From positions 62,001-126,000 of the forward strand of contig JAVKKH010000004.1 of the NCBI GenBank assembly GCA_031296405.1: a stretch of DNA of 64,000 bases. The letters are read 5' to 3'. The notes beneath the pieces were generated by a model. That model was not told the DNA's origin and made no database searches. It saw nothing but the letters and a program-made list of their open reading frames with translations. This stretch comes from Candidatus Tepidifontimicrobium thermophilum (lineage in GTDB: Bacteria; Sysuimicrobiota; Sysuimicrobiia; Sysuimicrobiales; Sysuimicrobiaceae). Made by a program: the position numbers and the translations under genes. Shown piece after piece: positions 15,432-23,534 of this stretch. Numbering within the stretch: position 1 is the first letter of the stretch; each line of letters opens with the position of its first letter.

Positions 15432-15820
15432 CTCGTCAGCGGTTTCCCGGCGGTCCCTCTCCCAGCGTTACGAGGTTGGGAGCCTAGCGGGGGACGGTCT
15501 AGACCCCCCCGAGGATCGCTGGCACGACCTTCGGGGTCCCCGGCCCGTCCCACGGATCGCAGGCATCGTGGACAGGCTCCTGGACGCAGCGGCTCCGGCC
15601 TCCCGCGTCCCAGCCTCGGGGGCCGGTCGGACCCGTACCTCCAGGCCCCGCCGCGGGCCTGGAGAAGGAAACAGTGGAAAGCCCGACCCCGGAGGGGTGT
15701 TCGGGCGTCCCACTGATAACGAGTTCCCGACCTGCGTAAGACTCCAACAGGCCACAGACACCCAGCGCAGGGGGAAAGGTTCGATCAGGTGCTCGTCCCT
15801 GTAGCCGCAAATCGCAGAAC
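15432..15820 (-). promoter_or_regulatory. Long structured leader of rpoB-rpoC
   Basis: No gene is visible between rplL and rpoB. In the minus-strand RNA a nested structure at 15715-15672 stacks CAGTGG/CCACTG, GCCCGA/TCGGGC and CCCC/GGGG around a three-base loop, followed by TTTCCTT. Closer to rpoB the palindrome GGTCTAGACC (15496-15505) is flanked by runs of G and C that extend the stem. The arrangement would suit attenuation or autogenous control of polymerase synthesis, but I cannot assign it to a known leader family. Confidence 0.5.
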
Positions 15821-15850
15821 AAAATAGCACGCCTGGGCAGGTCCCGTCAA
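15821..15850 (-). promoter_or_regulatory. Promoter of rpoB-rpoC-ctaG
   Basis: TTGACG (15850-15845), an 18-base spacer and TATTTT (15826-15821) lie on the minus strand just after the rplL stop. This would start transcription near 15814 and give a leader of about 380 bases before rpoB. Confidence 0.65.
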
Positions 15851-15892
15851 CCGGGACCGCCCTGCCGCGCGGCTGGGGAACCCCCCGCCGTC

Positions 15893-16276
15893 CTACTTGA
15901 CCTCCACCTCCGCCCCCACTTCCTGGAGCTTCGCCTTGATGGACTCCGCCTCCTGCTTGGACACCTTCTCCTTCACGGGCTTGGGCGCGCCGTCCACCAA
16001 GTCCTTCGCCTCCTTCAGCCCGAGCCCTGTGAGCTCCCGGACCACTTTGATGACCTGGATCTTGTTGGGCCCCGCCGCCTTCAGGATCACGTCAAACTCC
16101 GTCTGCTCCTCCTCCACCGCGGCCGGGGCCGCTGCCGCGGGCGCCGCCGCGACCGCCACGGGTGCTGCCGCGGTCACCCCGAACTTCTCCTCTAGGGCCT
16201 TCACCAGTTCGGCCAGCTCCAGCACCGTGAGGTTGCCGATCGCTTCCACGATCTCCGCCGTGCTCAGCTTCGCCAT
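15893..16276 (-). CDS. rplL: 50S ribosomal protein L7/L12
   Basis: L7/L12 forms the flexible stalk that recruits translation factors. Of 127 residues, the N-terminal dimer domain ([14 protein letters not shown]) is followed by an alanine-rich hinge at about 36-53 and the conserved C-terminal domain with [16 protein letters not shown]. Length and composition are normal. The ATG follows GGAGGGAGCGGAG. It sits 21 bases after rplJ and is the last gene before the rpoB promoter. Confidence 0.98.
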   Translation of the reverse strand: MAKLSTAEIVEAIGNLTVLELAELVKALEEKFGVTAAAPVAVAAAPAAAAPAAVEEEQTEFDVILKAAGPNKIQVIKVVRELTGLGLKEAKDLVDGAPKPVKEKVSKQEAESIKAKLQEVGAEVEVK

Positions 16277-16297
16277 CTCCGCTCCCTCCTCCGTGTC

Positions 16298-16828
16298 CTA
16301 GGCTCCGGGGACCTCCTCCCGCTTCTTCCGGATCTGGTCCACGGCGTAGACCAACTTCCGCTGCAGGCCCACCAGGGTCCCTACCACGCCGTAGAGGGGG
16401 CCCTGAAGACCCGCCGCCACCTTCGCCAGCAGCTGGTCCCGCCCCGGCAGCTCCGCCAGGGCCCGGACCCCCGCGGGGTCCAGGACCCTGCCTTCCGCCA
16501 GCCCCCCTTTTACCTCCAGCTTCCGGTACTGCCGGATGAACTCGTGAACCACCCGGGCGGGTACCGTGGGGTCGTCGTAGCCCACCGCGATGCCCGTGGG
16601 CCCCTGCAGGAACTGCTGGAGTCCGTGCAGGCCCAGCTCTGAGGCCGCGATCCCCAACAGGGTGTTCTTGACCACCCGGTACTCGGCACCTTCCTTCCGA
16701 AGCTGGAGCCGCAGGGCTTCCATCTCCGGCACGCTCAGGCCGCGGAAGTCGGTGAGCACCAGCCCCCGCGCCCGGCGCAGCTGCTCCTTCAGCCGCTGGA
16801 CCGCCTCGACTTTTTCAGGCCTCGCCAT
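16298..16828 (-). CDS. rplJ: 50S ribosomal protein L10
   Basis: L10 binds 23S rRNA and carries the L7/L12 dimers. The 176 residues include the conserved LRKEGAEYRVVKNTLL and GPTGIAVGYDDP segments; the C-terminal helix that holds L7/L12 follows. The ATG has GAGGGG six bases upstream. An L10-type leader RNA with attenuator-like hairpins precedes it, so autoregulation by the L10-L12 complex, as known for the family, is expected here. Confidence 0.97.
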   Translation of the reverse strand: MARPEKVEAVQRLKEQLRRARGLVLTDFRGLSVPEMEALRLQLRKEGAEYRVVKNTLLGIAASELGLHGLQQFLQGPTGIAVGYDDPTVPARVVHEFIRQYRKLEVKGGLAEGRVLDPAGVRALAELPGRDQLLAKVAAGLQGPLYGVVGTLVGLQRKLVYAVDQIRKKREEVPGA

Positions 16829-16887
16829 CCAGCACCCCTCGCACGTCGGGAACCTGGAACCTCCGTCGATCCACGCCCGCCTGAGTG

Positions 16888-16956
16888 GCCGCTCGGCCGA
16901 AAACGAGCGGCGCCCCGCAGACGGAGCGCCGGCGGGCCCACCCGGGCGGGTGGGCC
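16888..16956 (-). terminator. Two attenuator-like hairpins upstream of rplJ
   Basis: In the minus-strand RNA GGCCCACCC (16956-16948) pairs with GGGTGGGCC (16943-16935) around GCCC, and GCCGCTCG (16911-16904) pairs with CGAGCGGC (16895-16888) around TTTTCGGC. They lie just downstream of the L10-binding fold. No long T run follows, so they may act as Rho-independent-like attenuators or as alternative folds; this is inference. Confidence 0.45.
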
Positions 16957-17040
16957 GGACGTCCTCGGCAGGCGGCCAGCGGGCCTTTCACCCTTACGGG
17001 ACCTGCGGTCTGCGGACGGCCCGGGCCAGTGGCCCGGACT
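16955..17040 (-). ncRNA. Ribosomal protein L10 leader RNA
   Basis: The RNA between the promoter and rplJ contains the paired blocks GACCGCAGGT (17010-17001) and CCTGCCGAGGAC (16972-16961), with an intervening CCCGTAAGGG stem. This is the arrangement and sequence style of the L10 leaders known from high-GC Gram-positive bacteria, which mimic the L10 site on 23S rRNA. Binding of L10 or L10(L12)4 is expected to lower rplJ-rplL expression. The boundaries are approximate. Confidence 0.7.
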
Positions 17041-17061
17041 GTTCAGTTGTCGACGGCCGCT

Positions 17062-17090
17062 ATCCTAGCAGCTGGCGACCGGCCGGTCAA
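17062..17090 (-). promoter_or_regulatory. Promoter of rplJ-rplL
   Basis: TTGACC (17090-17085), a 17-base spacer and TAGGAT (17067-17062) lie on the minus strand right after the rplA stop. Transcription would begin near 17055 and run into the L10 leader. Confidence 0.75.
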
Positions 17091-17116
17091 CGGACCGACA
17101 GTGCCAGCGCTCGAGA

Positions 17117-17836
17117 CTAGGCGGCCCGGCCCGCCGCCAGCGCCGCCGCCCTGGCCGGGTCCACCCTCACCGAAGGTCCCATGGTGGGGCTCAGGGCGAT
17201 GCTGCGGATGTACTGCCCTTTCACCGCCGCCGGCCGCGCCCGCACCACTGCGTCCAGCAGGGCTGCGAAGTTCTCCAGCAGTGCCTGCTCTGAGAAGGAG
17301 GCCTTCCCGATGGGCGCGTGGACGATCCCGGCCTTGTCCACCCGGAACTCGATCTTCCCGGCCTTGATCTCCCGGACCGCCCGACCCACGTCGAAGGTCA
17401 CCGTCCCCGCCTTGGGGTTCGGCATGAGTCCCCGCGGCCCCAAGATCCGGCCCAGGCGACCCACCTGCCCCATGAGGTCAGGGGTGGCCACTGCCACGTC
17501 GAATTCGGTCCACCCCTCCTGCTGGATGCGCTGGATCAGGTCCTCCGCGCCCACGTAGTCCGCGCCCGCGGCCTCCGCCTCCTTGGCTTTGTCCCCTTTG
17601 GCGAACACCAGCACGCGCACCGCCCGGCCCGTGCCGTGCGGCAGCACCACGGTCCCCCGGACCACTTGGTCCGCGTGCTTGGGGTCCACAGCCAGACGCA
17701 GGGCCACTTCTACCGTCTCGTCGAACTTCGCGCGGGCGACCGCCTTCACCAGCCGCACCGCCTCCTCGGGATCGTACAGCCGTGTGCGATCCACCAGCTT
17801 CGCCGCGTCCTCGTACCGCTTCCCTCGCCGCGCCAT
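17117..17836 (-). CDS. rplA: 50S ribosomal protein L1
   Basis: L1 forms the mobile stalk next to the E site and is the translational repressor of its own operon in several bacteria. The 239 residues start with [16 protein letters not shown] and contain [12 protein letters not shown] and [16 protein letters not shown], which are diagnostic. The end has a short alanine- and arginine-rich extension ([12 protein letters not shown]). The ATG has AGGAGG four bases upstream. It lies 27 bases after rplK. Confidence 0.98.
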   Translation of the reverse strand: MARRGKRYEDAAKLVDRTRLYDPEEAVRLVKAVARAKFDETVEVALRLAVDPKHADQVVRGTVVLPHGTGRAVRVLVFAKGDKAKEAEAAGADYVGAEDLIQRIQQEGWTEFDVAVATPDLMGQVGRLGRILGPRGLMPNPKAGTVTFDVGRAVREIKAGKIEFRVDKAGIVHAPIGKASFSEQALLENFAALLDAVVRARPAAVKGQYIRSIALSPTMGPSVRVDPARAAALAAGRAA

Positions 17837-17863
17837 CCCGTCCTCCTGGCACAGACCCGCAGC

Positions 17864-18286
17864 TCAGCCTACCACCTCAATCCCCATGCTGCGGGCGGTG
17901 CCTTCGATCATCCGCACCGCCGCTTCCAGGGAGGTGGTGTTCAGGTCGGGCATCTTCAGGCGGGCGATCTCCTCCAGCTGCTTGCGGGTCACCCGCCCGA
18001 CCTTCTTCTTATTGGGCTCCGGCGAGCCCACCTCCAGTCCCGCGGCCTTCTTCAGGAGCACCGAGGCCGGCGGGGTCTTGGTGACGAAGGTGAAGCTCCG
18101 GTCGGAGTAGATGGTGATCTCCACCGGGACGATCATCCCCACCTGGGAGGCGGTCCGCTCGTTGTAGGCCTTGCAGAACTCCATGATGTTGATCCCGTGC
18201 GGGCCCAGGGCGGTGCCCACCGGGGGGGCGGGCGTCGCCTTACCTGCGGGGATCTGCAGCTTGACCTGCGCCACGACCTTCTTCAT
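17864..18286 (-). CDS. rplK: 50S ribosomal protein L11
   Basis: L11 binds the GTPase-associated centre of 23S rRNA and is needed for RelA-type stringent signalling where that exists. The 140 residues have the canonical proline-rich hinge ([17 protein letters not shown]) and the C-terminal [24 protein letters not shown] region. The ATG is preceded by GAGGTGACGGCGC. It follows nusG by 20 bases in the standard secE-nusG-rplK-rplA order. Confidence 0.98.
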   Translation of the reverse strand: MKKVVAQVKLQIPAGKATPAPPVGTALGPHGINIMEFCKAYNERTASQVGMIVPVEITIYSDRSFTFVTKTPPASVLLKKAAGLEVGSPEPNKKKVGRVTRKQLEEIARLKMPDLNTTSLEAAVRMIEGTARSMGIEVVG

Positions 18287-18306
18287 GCGCCGTCACCTCG
18301 AACCCG

Positions 18307-18900
18307 CTACGTGCGCTCCACCTGCGTGAAGTCCAGCTCCACAGGGGTCTCCCGGCCGAAGATGGACACCAGGACGCGGACCTTCTCCTTCTCCGGCAGG
18401 ATCTCGTCCACCACGCCCGTGAACTCCTGGAAGGGGCCAGAGGTGATCCGCACCGTGTCGCCCTTGTGGTAGTGGATGCGCAGCTTGGGGGTCTCGTCCT
18501 TTACCTGCCCCAGGATGGCCCGGACCTCCTCGTCCTCCAGGGGGACCGGCCGGTTCCCCGCGCCCACGAAGCCGGTGACCCCGGGCGTGTTCCGGACCAC
18601 GTACCAGGAGTCATCGTCGAGGATCATCTCCACCAGGACGTAGCCGGGGTAGATCTTCTTCTTGGCGATGCGCCGCTTGCCTTCCTTGATCTCGATCTCA
18701 TCCTCCGTGGGGATGAGCACCTGGAAGATCTTTTCCTGCATCCCCATGGACTGGACCCGCTTCTCCAGGTTGGTCTTCACCTTGTTCTCGTAGCCCGAGT
18801 ACGTGTGGATCACGTACCACCGGCGACGCGGGTCCCGGGGGACGGTGGCCGCTGCCTCCGCCGGCTCCTCGACCGTGGGAACCTGCCGCTCCTCCGTCAC
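18307..18900 (-). CDS. nusG: Transcription termination/antitermination factor NusG
   Basis: NusG binds the RNA polymerase clamp, affects pausing and Rho-dependent termination and links to ribosomal S10. The GTG at 18900 overlaps the secE stop (GTGA) and gives 197 residues; a longer frame reading back to 19206 is a shadow of secE. An acidic tail of about 25 residues precedes the NGN domain, which begins RRRWYVIHTYSGYE; the C-terminal KOW domain holds GDTVRITSGPFQEFTG. Translation is probably coupled to secE. Confidence 0.97.
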   Translation of the reverse strand: MTEERQVPTVEEPAEAAATVPRDPRRRWYVIHTYSGYENKVKTNLEKRVQSMGMQEKIFQVLIPTEDEIEIKEGKRRIAKKKIYPGYVLVEMILDDDSWYVVRNTPGVTGFVGAGNRPVPLEDEEVRAILGQVKDETPKLRIHYHKGDTVRITSGPFQEFTGVVDEILPEKEKVRVLVSIFGRETPVELDFTQVERT

Positions 18901-19166
18901 CGGAGCACCCGCTGGAACAGCCACGTGAACAGGGCGTCCCACGCCCCCAGGTAGGCGGACAGCACGCCCACCACCACCAACACCACCACCGTGCTGGCGA
19001 TGAGCTCCTGGCGGCTGGGCCAGGTGACCCGGTTCAGTTCGGCCCGCACCTCCCGCAGGTACCGCGTGGCCCGCTCCAGCACGGACGGGCCCCTGCGGAC
19101 CGCCGGCCGGGCCGCGGGTCGCGCCACCTTTTCGGATTTCCGCATCAAGTTCGTGACTCGGGCCAT
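18897..19166 (-). CDS. secE: Preprotein translocase subunit SecE
   Basis: SecE clamps SecY in the Sec channel. The 89 residues have a basic, alanine-rich N-terminus, the conserved amphipathic segment YLREVRAELNRVTWPSRQEL and a single membrane helix, STVVVLVVVGVLSAYLG. The ATG at 19166 is preferred because GGAGG lies six bases before it; the ATG six codons earlier would place that site inside the gene. It heads the secE-nusG-rplK-rplA unit. Confidence 0.95.
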   Translation of the reverse strand: MARVTNLMRKSEKVARPAARPAVRRGPSVLERATRYLREVRAELNRVTWPSRQELIASTVVVLVVVGVLSAYLGAWDALFTWLFQRVLR

Positions 19167-19209
19167 CTGGCCCCTCCACACCATCGCAAACTGTGTCCAA
19201 ACACAAGAC

Positions 19210-19263
19210 GGCGCCCCTGGCGGGCGCCCCGGTGATTATAGGGACCGCACCGGACCGTGTAAA
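19210..19263 (-). promoter_or_regulatory. Promoter and early hairpin of secE-nusG-rplK-rplA
   Basis: On the minus strand TTTACA (19263-19258), a 17-base spacer and a perfect TATAAT (19240-19235) form a strong promoter. The start point near 19228 coincides with a 7-bp hairpin, GGCGCCC/GGGCGCC (19228-19210), followed by TCTTGTGTTT. The RNA would therefore begin in or next to a stem, which might stabilise the 5' end or attenuate. Confidence 0.8.
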
Positions 19264-19297
19264 GGGCCACCCTGGGTCTGGTACCCACGACCCCGGC

Positions 19298-19846
19298 TTA
19301 CAGCCGGGCCAGGGCTGCGACCGCTTTGCGGAGCACCTCCTGCGCGGCCTCCCTCAGGCCCAATGTACCGGACACCGCAGGCCGGAAGGCGTCGAAGGTG
19401 GCCTCGTAGCGCGGCCGGCTGGCGCCCCTCTCCCAAACCCATACCTCCAACACTGCCACCGCACCCCCGCCTCCCCTCCGGGGCAGGTCGAGCTCACCGT
19501 CCCCGTGCCCGGTGCTGTCCAGGTGGGTCCACCGGCCCACCACCAGCCAGTCCGCCCCCAGCAACTCCCGGACCTCGCGGGCCCGAGCCGGGTGGAACAG
19601 CTGCGACGGGAAGTAGCCCAGCGACCGCATGGCTCCAGACACCCGGTCCACGGGGACCACGTGGAACCGTCCGGTCCGTTCCAGGAGCCGGGACAGGTCC
19701 CGGTTCATCCGCTCCGCGTCCACCTGGATCCCGTCCGCACTGAGGTCCCAGAACGGCGCCACCGCCACCGTCCTGAGAGCCTGGGGCTGGGCCAGGGCAA
19801 CCGCCGCCAGCAGGGCCACGGCGACCACGACCAGGAGTCCCCTCAC
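19298..19846 (-). CDS. Secreted protein with CsgG/LpoB-like fold
   Basis: A GTG at 19846, six bases after GGAGG, gives 182 residues that start with a typical signal peptide (VRGLLVVVAVALLAAVALAQ). The mature part begins VAVAPFWDLSADG. It contains LLERTGRFHVVPVDRV and LGADWLVVGRWTHLD, a pattern seen in CsgG/LpoB/TolB-N-like domains that build or regulate envelope structures. There is no lipobox cysteine. Export is clear; the fold assignment is inference from pattern only. It lies between tRNA-Trp and the secE promoter. Confidence 0.55.
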   Translation of the reverse strand: MRGLLVVVAVALLAAVALAQPQALRTVAVAPFWDLSADGIQVDAERMNRDLSRLLERTGRFHVVPVDRVSGAMRSLGYFPSQLFHPARAREVRELLGADWLVVGRWTHLDSTGHGDGELDLPRRGGGGAVAVLEVWVWERGASRPRYEATFDAFRPAVSGTLGLREAAQEVLRKAVAALARL

Positions 19847-19960
19847 CTTCCACCTCCCCTCGTGCCTAGCGTACACCGAGCGCCCCGTGGCAGGAGACCA
19901 CGGGAGTGTGGCAGGCGTGCGAAGCTCCGGGTGCGGCTTCCCGTGTGGGCCGTCAACTGG

Positions 19961-20034
19961 CAGGGGCGCCGGGATTCGAACCCGGAACCTCCGGTTTTGG
20001 AGACCGGCGCTCTAGCCGTTCGAGCTACGCCCCT
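19961..20034 (-). tRNA. tRNA-Trp (CCA anticodon)
   Basis: A complete cloverleaf of 74 bases is visible on the minus strand. The acceptor AGGGGCG pairs with CGCCCCT, the anticodon loop CTCCAAA has anticodon CCA, and the T arm is CCGGG-TTCGAAT-CCCGG. The 3' CCA is not encoded. Its first ten bases overlap the end of the upstream MFS gene. A tRNA-Trp next to secE is a common bacterial arrangement. Confidence 0.95.
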
Positions 20035-21263
20035 CCGCACCGTATCTTACGGTCGCGGTGCGCCGGCGGGCAACCGGCCCAGCGGCTGGTCACCAGGACC
20101 AGTGCCCCGAGGGCCGCCCAGCCCCACGCGAACCGCACCGGGTGTCCGCCGGACCACTGGCCCAGGGCGTTGCCCACCAGGCCGGCCACAAAGGTGCTGG
20201 CGAAGCCGACGGCGCTGCTGGCGAACCCCGCCACGTGGCCCAGACGCTCCAGGGATAGGCTGGTCGCGTTCGGGAAGGTCAACGTGATCCCGAAGAACGC
20301 CAGGCTCAGGTGCAGCCACAGGGCTCCCACCGGCCCCCGAGCCCCCGCGTGCAGCGGGAGCAGCGCCGTCACAGCGCAGAGGTACGCCGCGGCGGTGCGC
20401 ACCAGTCGGCGGACCCCCAAACGTTCCACCAGGGCGCGGGTGGCGACCATGGCCATCAGCTGGAACAGGGCGGTGCCCGCGAAGGCTGCGGCGAACGCCT
20501 CGTTGGACAGGCCCAGGTGCGTCTTGTACAGCTGGGCGGCACTGACCAGGTACCCGTACAGCATCCCGTACGTGAGGGCCAGAAGTCCGGCGCCCACCAG
20601 GCTCTCCCGGGTCCGGGCCACGATCCCCGCAGCCTCCCACAGGGGCCGCCACGCCAGGGGCCTGCGGGCCGCGGCCGGCAGGGTTTCCTCCAGCCTCACC
20701 AGCGCCCACCCCCACAGGACGCAGCCTGTGGCCGCCAGGAACAGGAACACCGCAGGCCAGCCGAGCCTGGCCAGGTACGCCCCCACCCACGGCGCCACCA
20801 CCGGGGCGACCACGAACACGCTCTGCACCAGCGCCATCACGCGGGCCATGGCTTCGCCGCGGTACCGGTCCCGGACCCATGCGGTGCCCACGGTGCGCAG
20901 GCTGGAAGCCAGCAGGCCCTGCACCGCCCGGGCCGCCACCAGGACTCCGAAGTCGCGGACAAACGGCATGGCCGCGTTGGAGGCCCAGAACACGGCCAGC
21001 GCCGCCAGCAGGACCGGCCGCCGGCCCCAGGCGTCGCTGAGCGGTCCGAACAGGAGCTGCCCCCACGAGAACCCCAGCAGGTACGCCCCCACCACCAGCT
21101 GTGCCTGCGTCTCGCTCACGCCGAAGGTGACGGCCATGCTGGACAGGGCGGGCAACATGGCGTCCACGGAGAACGCCCCGAGGCTGATCAAGAGCCCCAG
21201 GAGGACCTGCAGTTCCGTGGACGAAGGGCGGCCCTGGCGGCCCGGCCCCGCCCGTCGGGTCAC
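20025..21263 (-). CDS. MFS transporter of the Bcr/CflA drug-resistance type
   Basis: The 412 residues contain about twelve hydrophobic segments. The motif GPLSDAWGRRPVLLAAL between helices 2 and 3 is the MFS signature, and FSVDAMLPALSSMAVTFGV near the start is typical of the Bcr/CflA family of drug and amino acid exporters driven by protons. Substrate cannot be told. The start is a GTG with a weak ribosome site. The stop codon lies inside the 5' acceptor strand of tRNA-Trp. With two small genes it occupies the space between rpmG and secE, which are neighbours in many bacteria. Confidence 0.85.
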   Translation of the reverse strand: MTRRAGPGRQGRPSSTELQVLLGLLISLGAFSVDAMLPALSSMAVTFGVSETQAQLVVGAYLLGFSWGQLLFGPLSDAWGRRPVLLAALAVFWASNAAMPFVRDFGVLVAARAVQGLLASSLRTVGTAWVRDRYRGEAMARVMALVQSVFVVAPVVAPWVGAYLARLGWPAVFLFLAATGCVLWGWALVRLEETLPAAARRPLAWRPLWEAAGIVARTRESLVGAGLLALTYGMLYGYLVSAAQLYKTHLGLSNEAFAAAFAGTALFQLMAMVATRALVERLGVRRLVRTAAAYLCAVTALLPLHAGARGPVGALWLHLSLAFFGITLTFPNATSLSLERLGHVAGFASSAVGFASTFVAGLVGNALGQWSGGHPVRFAWGWAALGALVLVTSRWAGCPPAHRDRKIRCGGA

Positions 21264-21303
21264 GGAGGCCGCGGTGGCGCCCCGGGCGACCGGCGAGGGT
21301 CGG

Positions 21304-21477
21304 TCACGTGAGGTACTTCTGGAACTCCGCCACCCTCCACGGGGCGATGCGGATGGCCTTCTGCACGAGCCGCTCCTTCTCCTCGCGGGTCCTGGCGGCC
21401 TGAATCCGGGCGAGCAGCTTGCGGATCTTCTCCCGCCGGTGCCGCCGGCGCCTCAGCTCCCGGTCCCGCTCCCGCAT
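21304..21477 (-). CDS. 57-residue basic coiled protein, function unknown
   Basis: An ATG at 21477, with GAGGTGAGG upstream, opens 57 codons. The protein starts MRERDRELRRRRHRREKIRKL and ends RIAPWRVAEFQKYL. It is strongly charged, mostly helical in appearance and contains many arginines. It lies seven bases after rpmG and 40 before the MFS gene, on the same strand. I recall short families of unknown function (DUF6800-like) with a similar RRRR...IAPW pattern, but cannot confirm this. An RNA- or ribosome-associated role is a guess from charge and position. Confidence 0.7.
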   Translation of the reverse strand: MRERDRELRRRRHRREKIRKLLARIQAARTREEKERLVQKAIRIAPWRVAEFQKYLT

Positions 21478-21484
21478 GGCTGCC

Positions 21485-21637
21485 TCACCTCGTCTCGCGG
21501 TGTGGAGTGTGCTTGCGGCACCACTTGCAGTACTTGGACAGCTCCAGGCGGTCCGGGGTGTTCTTCTTGTTCTTGGTGGTCACGTAGTTCCGACGCTTGC
21601 ACACCGTACACGCCAGGGTGATGATCTCGCGGGCCAT
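21485..21637 (-). CDS. rpmG: 50S ribosomal protein L33, zinc-binding form
   Basis: The 50 residues run from [21 protein letters not shown] to [11 protein letters not shown]. Two CxxC pairs (C10/C13 and C37/C40) make this the zinc-ribbon (C+) form. The segment [21 protein letters not shown] is diagnostic for L33. The gene sits 18 bases after tuf and just before the 57-residue gene. No C-minus copy is seen in this window. Confidence 0.96.
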   Translation of the reverse strand: MAREIITLACTVCKRRNYVTTKNKKNTPDRLELSKYCKWCRKHTPHRETR

Positions 21638-21655
21638 GCCACGGCCTCCTCCCGT

Positions 21656-22873
<1,218 letters not shown>

Positions 22874-22930
22874 GACCTGCCTCCCCTTCCTGGATTGCTG
22901 TTCGCGCCGGCGGTGGTCCGGCCCCGTGGC

Positions 22931-22959
22931 ATCTTACCAGAAGGGCCCGTACGGGTCGA
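22931..22959 (-). promoter_or_regulatory. Promoter between tRNA-Thr and tuf
   Basis: TCGACC (22959-22954), a 17-base spacer and TAAGAT (22936-22931) lie on the minus strand about 60 bases before the tuf start. This would give tuf transcription independent of tRNA-Thr. Confidence 0.55.
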
Positions 22960-22977
22960 GGGGAAGGCCCCAGGGGC

Positions 22978-23053
<76 letters not shown>

Positions 23054-23067
23054 CCTGGGCCGGGTCG

Positions 23068-23096
23068 ATTATACCAGCGGGGCCCCCCGCGTCCAA
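23068..23096 (-). promoter_or_regulatory. Promoter of tRNA-Thr (and possibly tuf)
   Basis: TTGGAC (23096-23091), a 17-base spacer and a perfect TATAAT (23073-23068) lie on the minus strand. The predicted start is about eight bases before the tRNA 5' end. Confidence 0.8.
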
Positions 23097-23163
23097 GGCG
23101 CGCCCCTACCCCGGGGCGCCCCGGGGTGACAGAATAGGGGAAGCCGGTTCGGGGAGGCGGAAT

Positions 23164-23232
23164 ATGGGAGACGTGCTCCTTTGGTTGCTGATCGCCCTGC
23201 TGATCTATCTCGTGTTCTTCGCCAGCGGCTGA
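23164..23232 (+). CDS. 22-residue single-helix membrane peptide
   Basis: An ATG at 23164 is preceded by GGGGAGG six bases upstream. The short frame encodes a peptide that starts MGDVLLWLLI, stays hydrophobic through one membrane helix and ends FFASG before TGA. It stands alone on the plus strand between two minus-strand tRNA genes, so it is not a piece of a longer gene. No clear promoter was found upstream. Small hydrophobic peptides of this size act as toxins or as subunit stabilisers in other bacteria; nothing here decides between these. Confidence 0.5.
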   Translation: MGDVLLWLLIALLIYLVFFASG

Positions 23233-23237
23233 CCGGG

Positions 23238-23326
23238 TGGTGGGCGGGGTGGGGATCGAACCCACAAGGGCCCTGTGGCCCAGCGGATTTTAAGTCCGCC
23301 GCGTTTGCCGGTTTCGCCACCCGCCC
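23238..23326 (-). tRNA. tRNA-Leu (TAA anticodon)
   Basis: An 89-base class II tRNA with encoded CCA lies on the minus strand. GGGCGGG pairs with CCCGCCC, the anticodon loop CTTAAAA carries TAA, and a long variable arm (GGGCC-ACAG-GGCCC) is present. It reads the UUA codon, rare in this GC-rich window except in the nearby tuf. Its 3' end is six bases from the stop of the small peptide gene. Confidence 0.94.
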
Positions 23327-23342
23327 CCGGACCACGGTACCG

Positions 23343-23371
23343 TTGCGGCGGCTCGAGCGCAACCCTATAAT
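23343..23371 (+). promoter_or_regulatory. Promoter of tRNA-Gly
   Basis: TTGCGG (23343-23348), a 17-base spacer and a perfect TATAAT (23366-23371) lie 13 bases before the tRNA-Gly 5' end on the plus strand. Confidence 0.75.
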
Positions 23372-23384
23372 CGGAAGGCGACGG

Positions 23385-23459
23385 GCGGGTGTAGCTCAGC
23401 GGTAGAGCGTCGGCTTGCCATGCCGAAGGTCGCGGGTTCAAATCCCGTCGCCCGCTCCA
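23385..23459 (+). tRNA. tRNA-Gly (GCC anticodon)
   Basis: A 75-base cloverleaf with encoded CCA. GCGGGTG pairs with CGCCCGC (one G-U), the anticodon loop TTGCCAT carries GCC and the T arm is GCGGG-TTCAAAT-CCCGT. It has its own promoter and is the first of the plus-strand run that leads to the zinc-ribbon and peroxiredoxin genes. Confidence 0.95.
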
Positions 23460-23534
23460 GCTGGCTCCGATGACCCCCCAGCCGGTGCTCCCGGCACGCT
23501 TCTTGCACCCACCCCGTCCTGGGGGTGAAACCGC

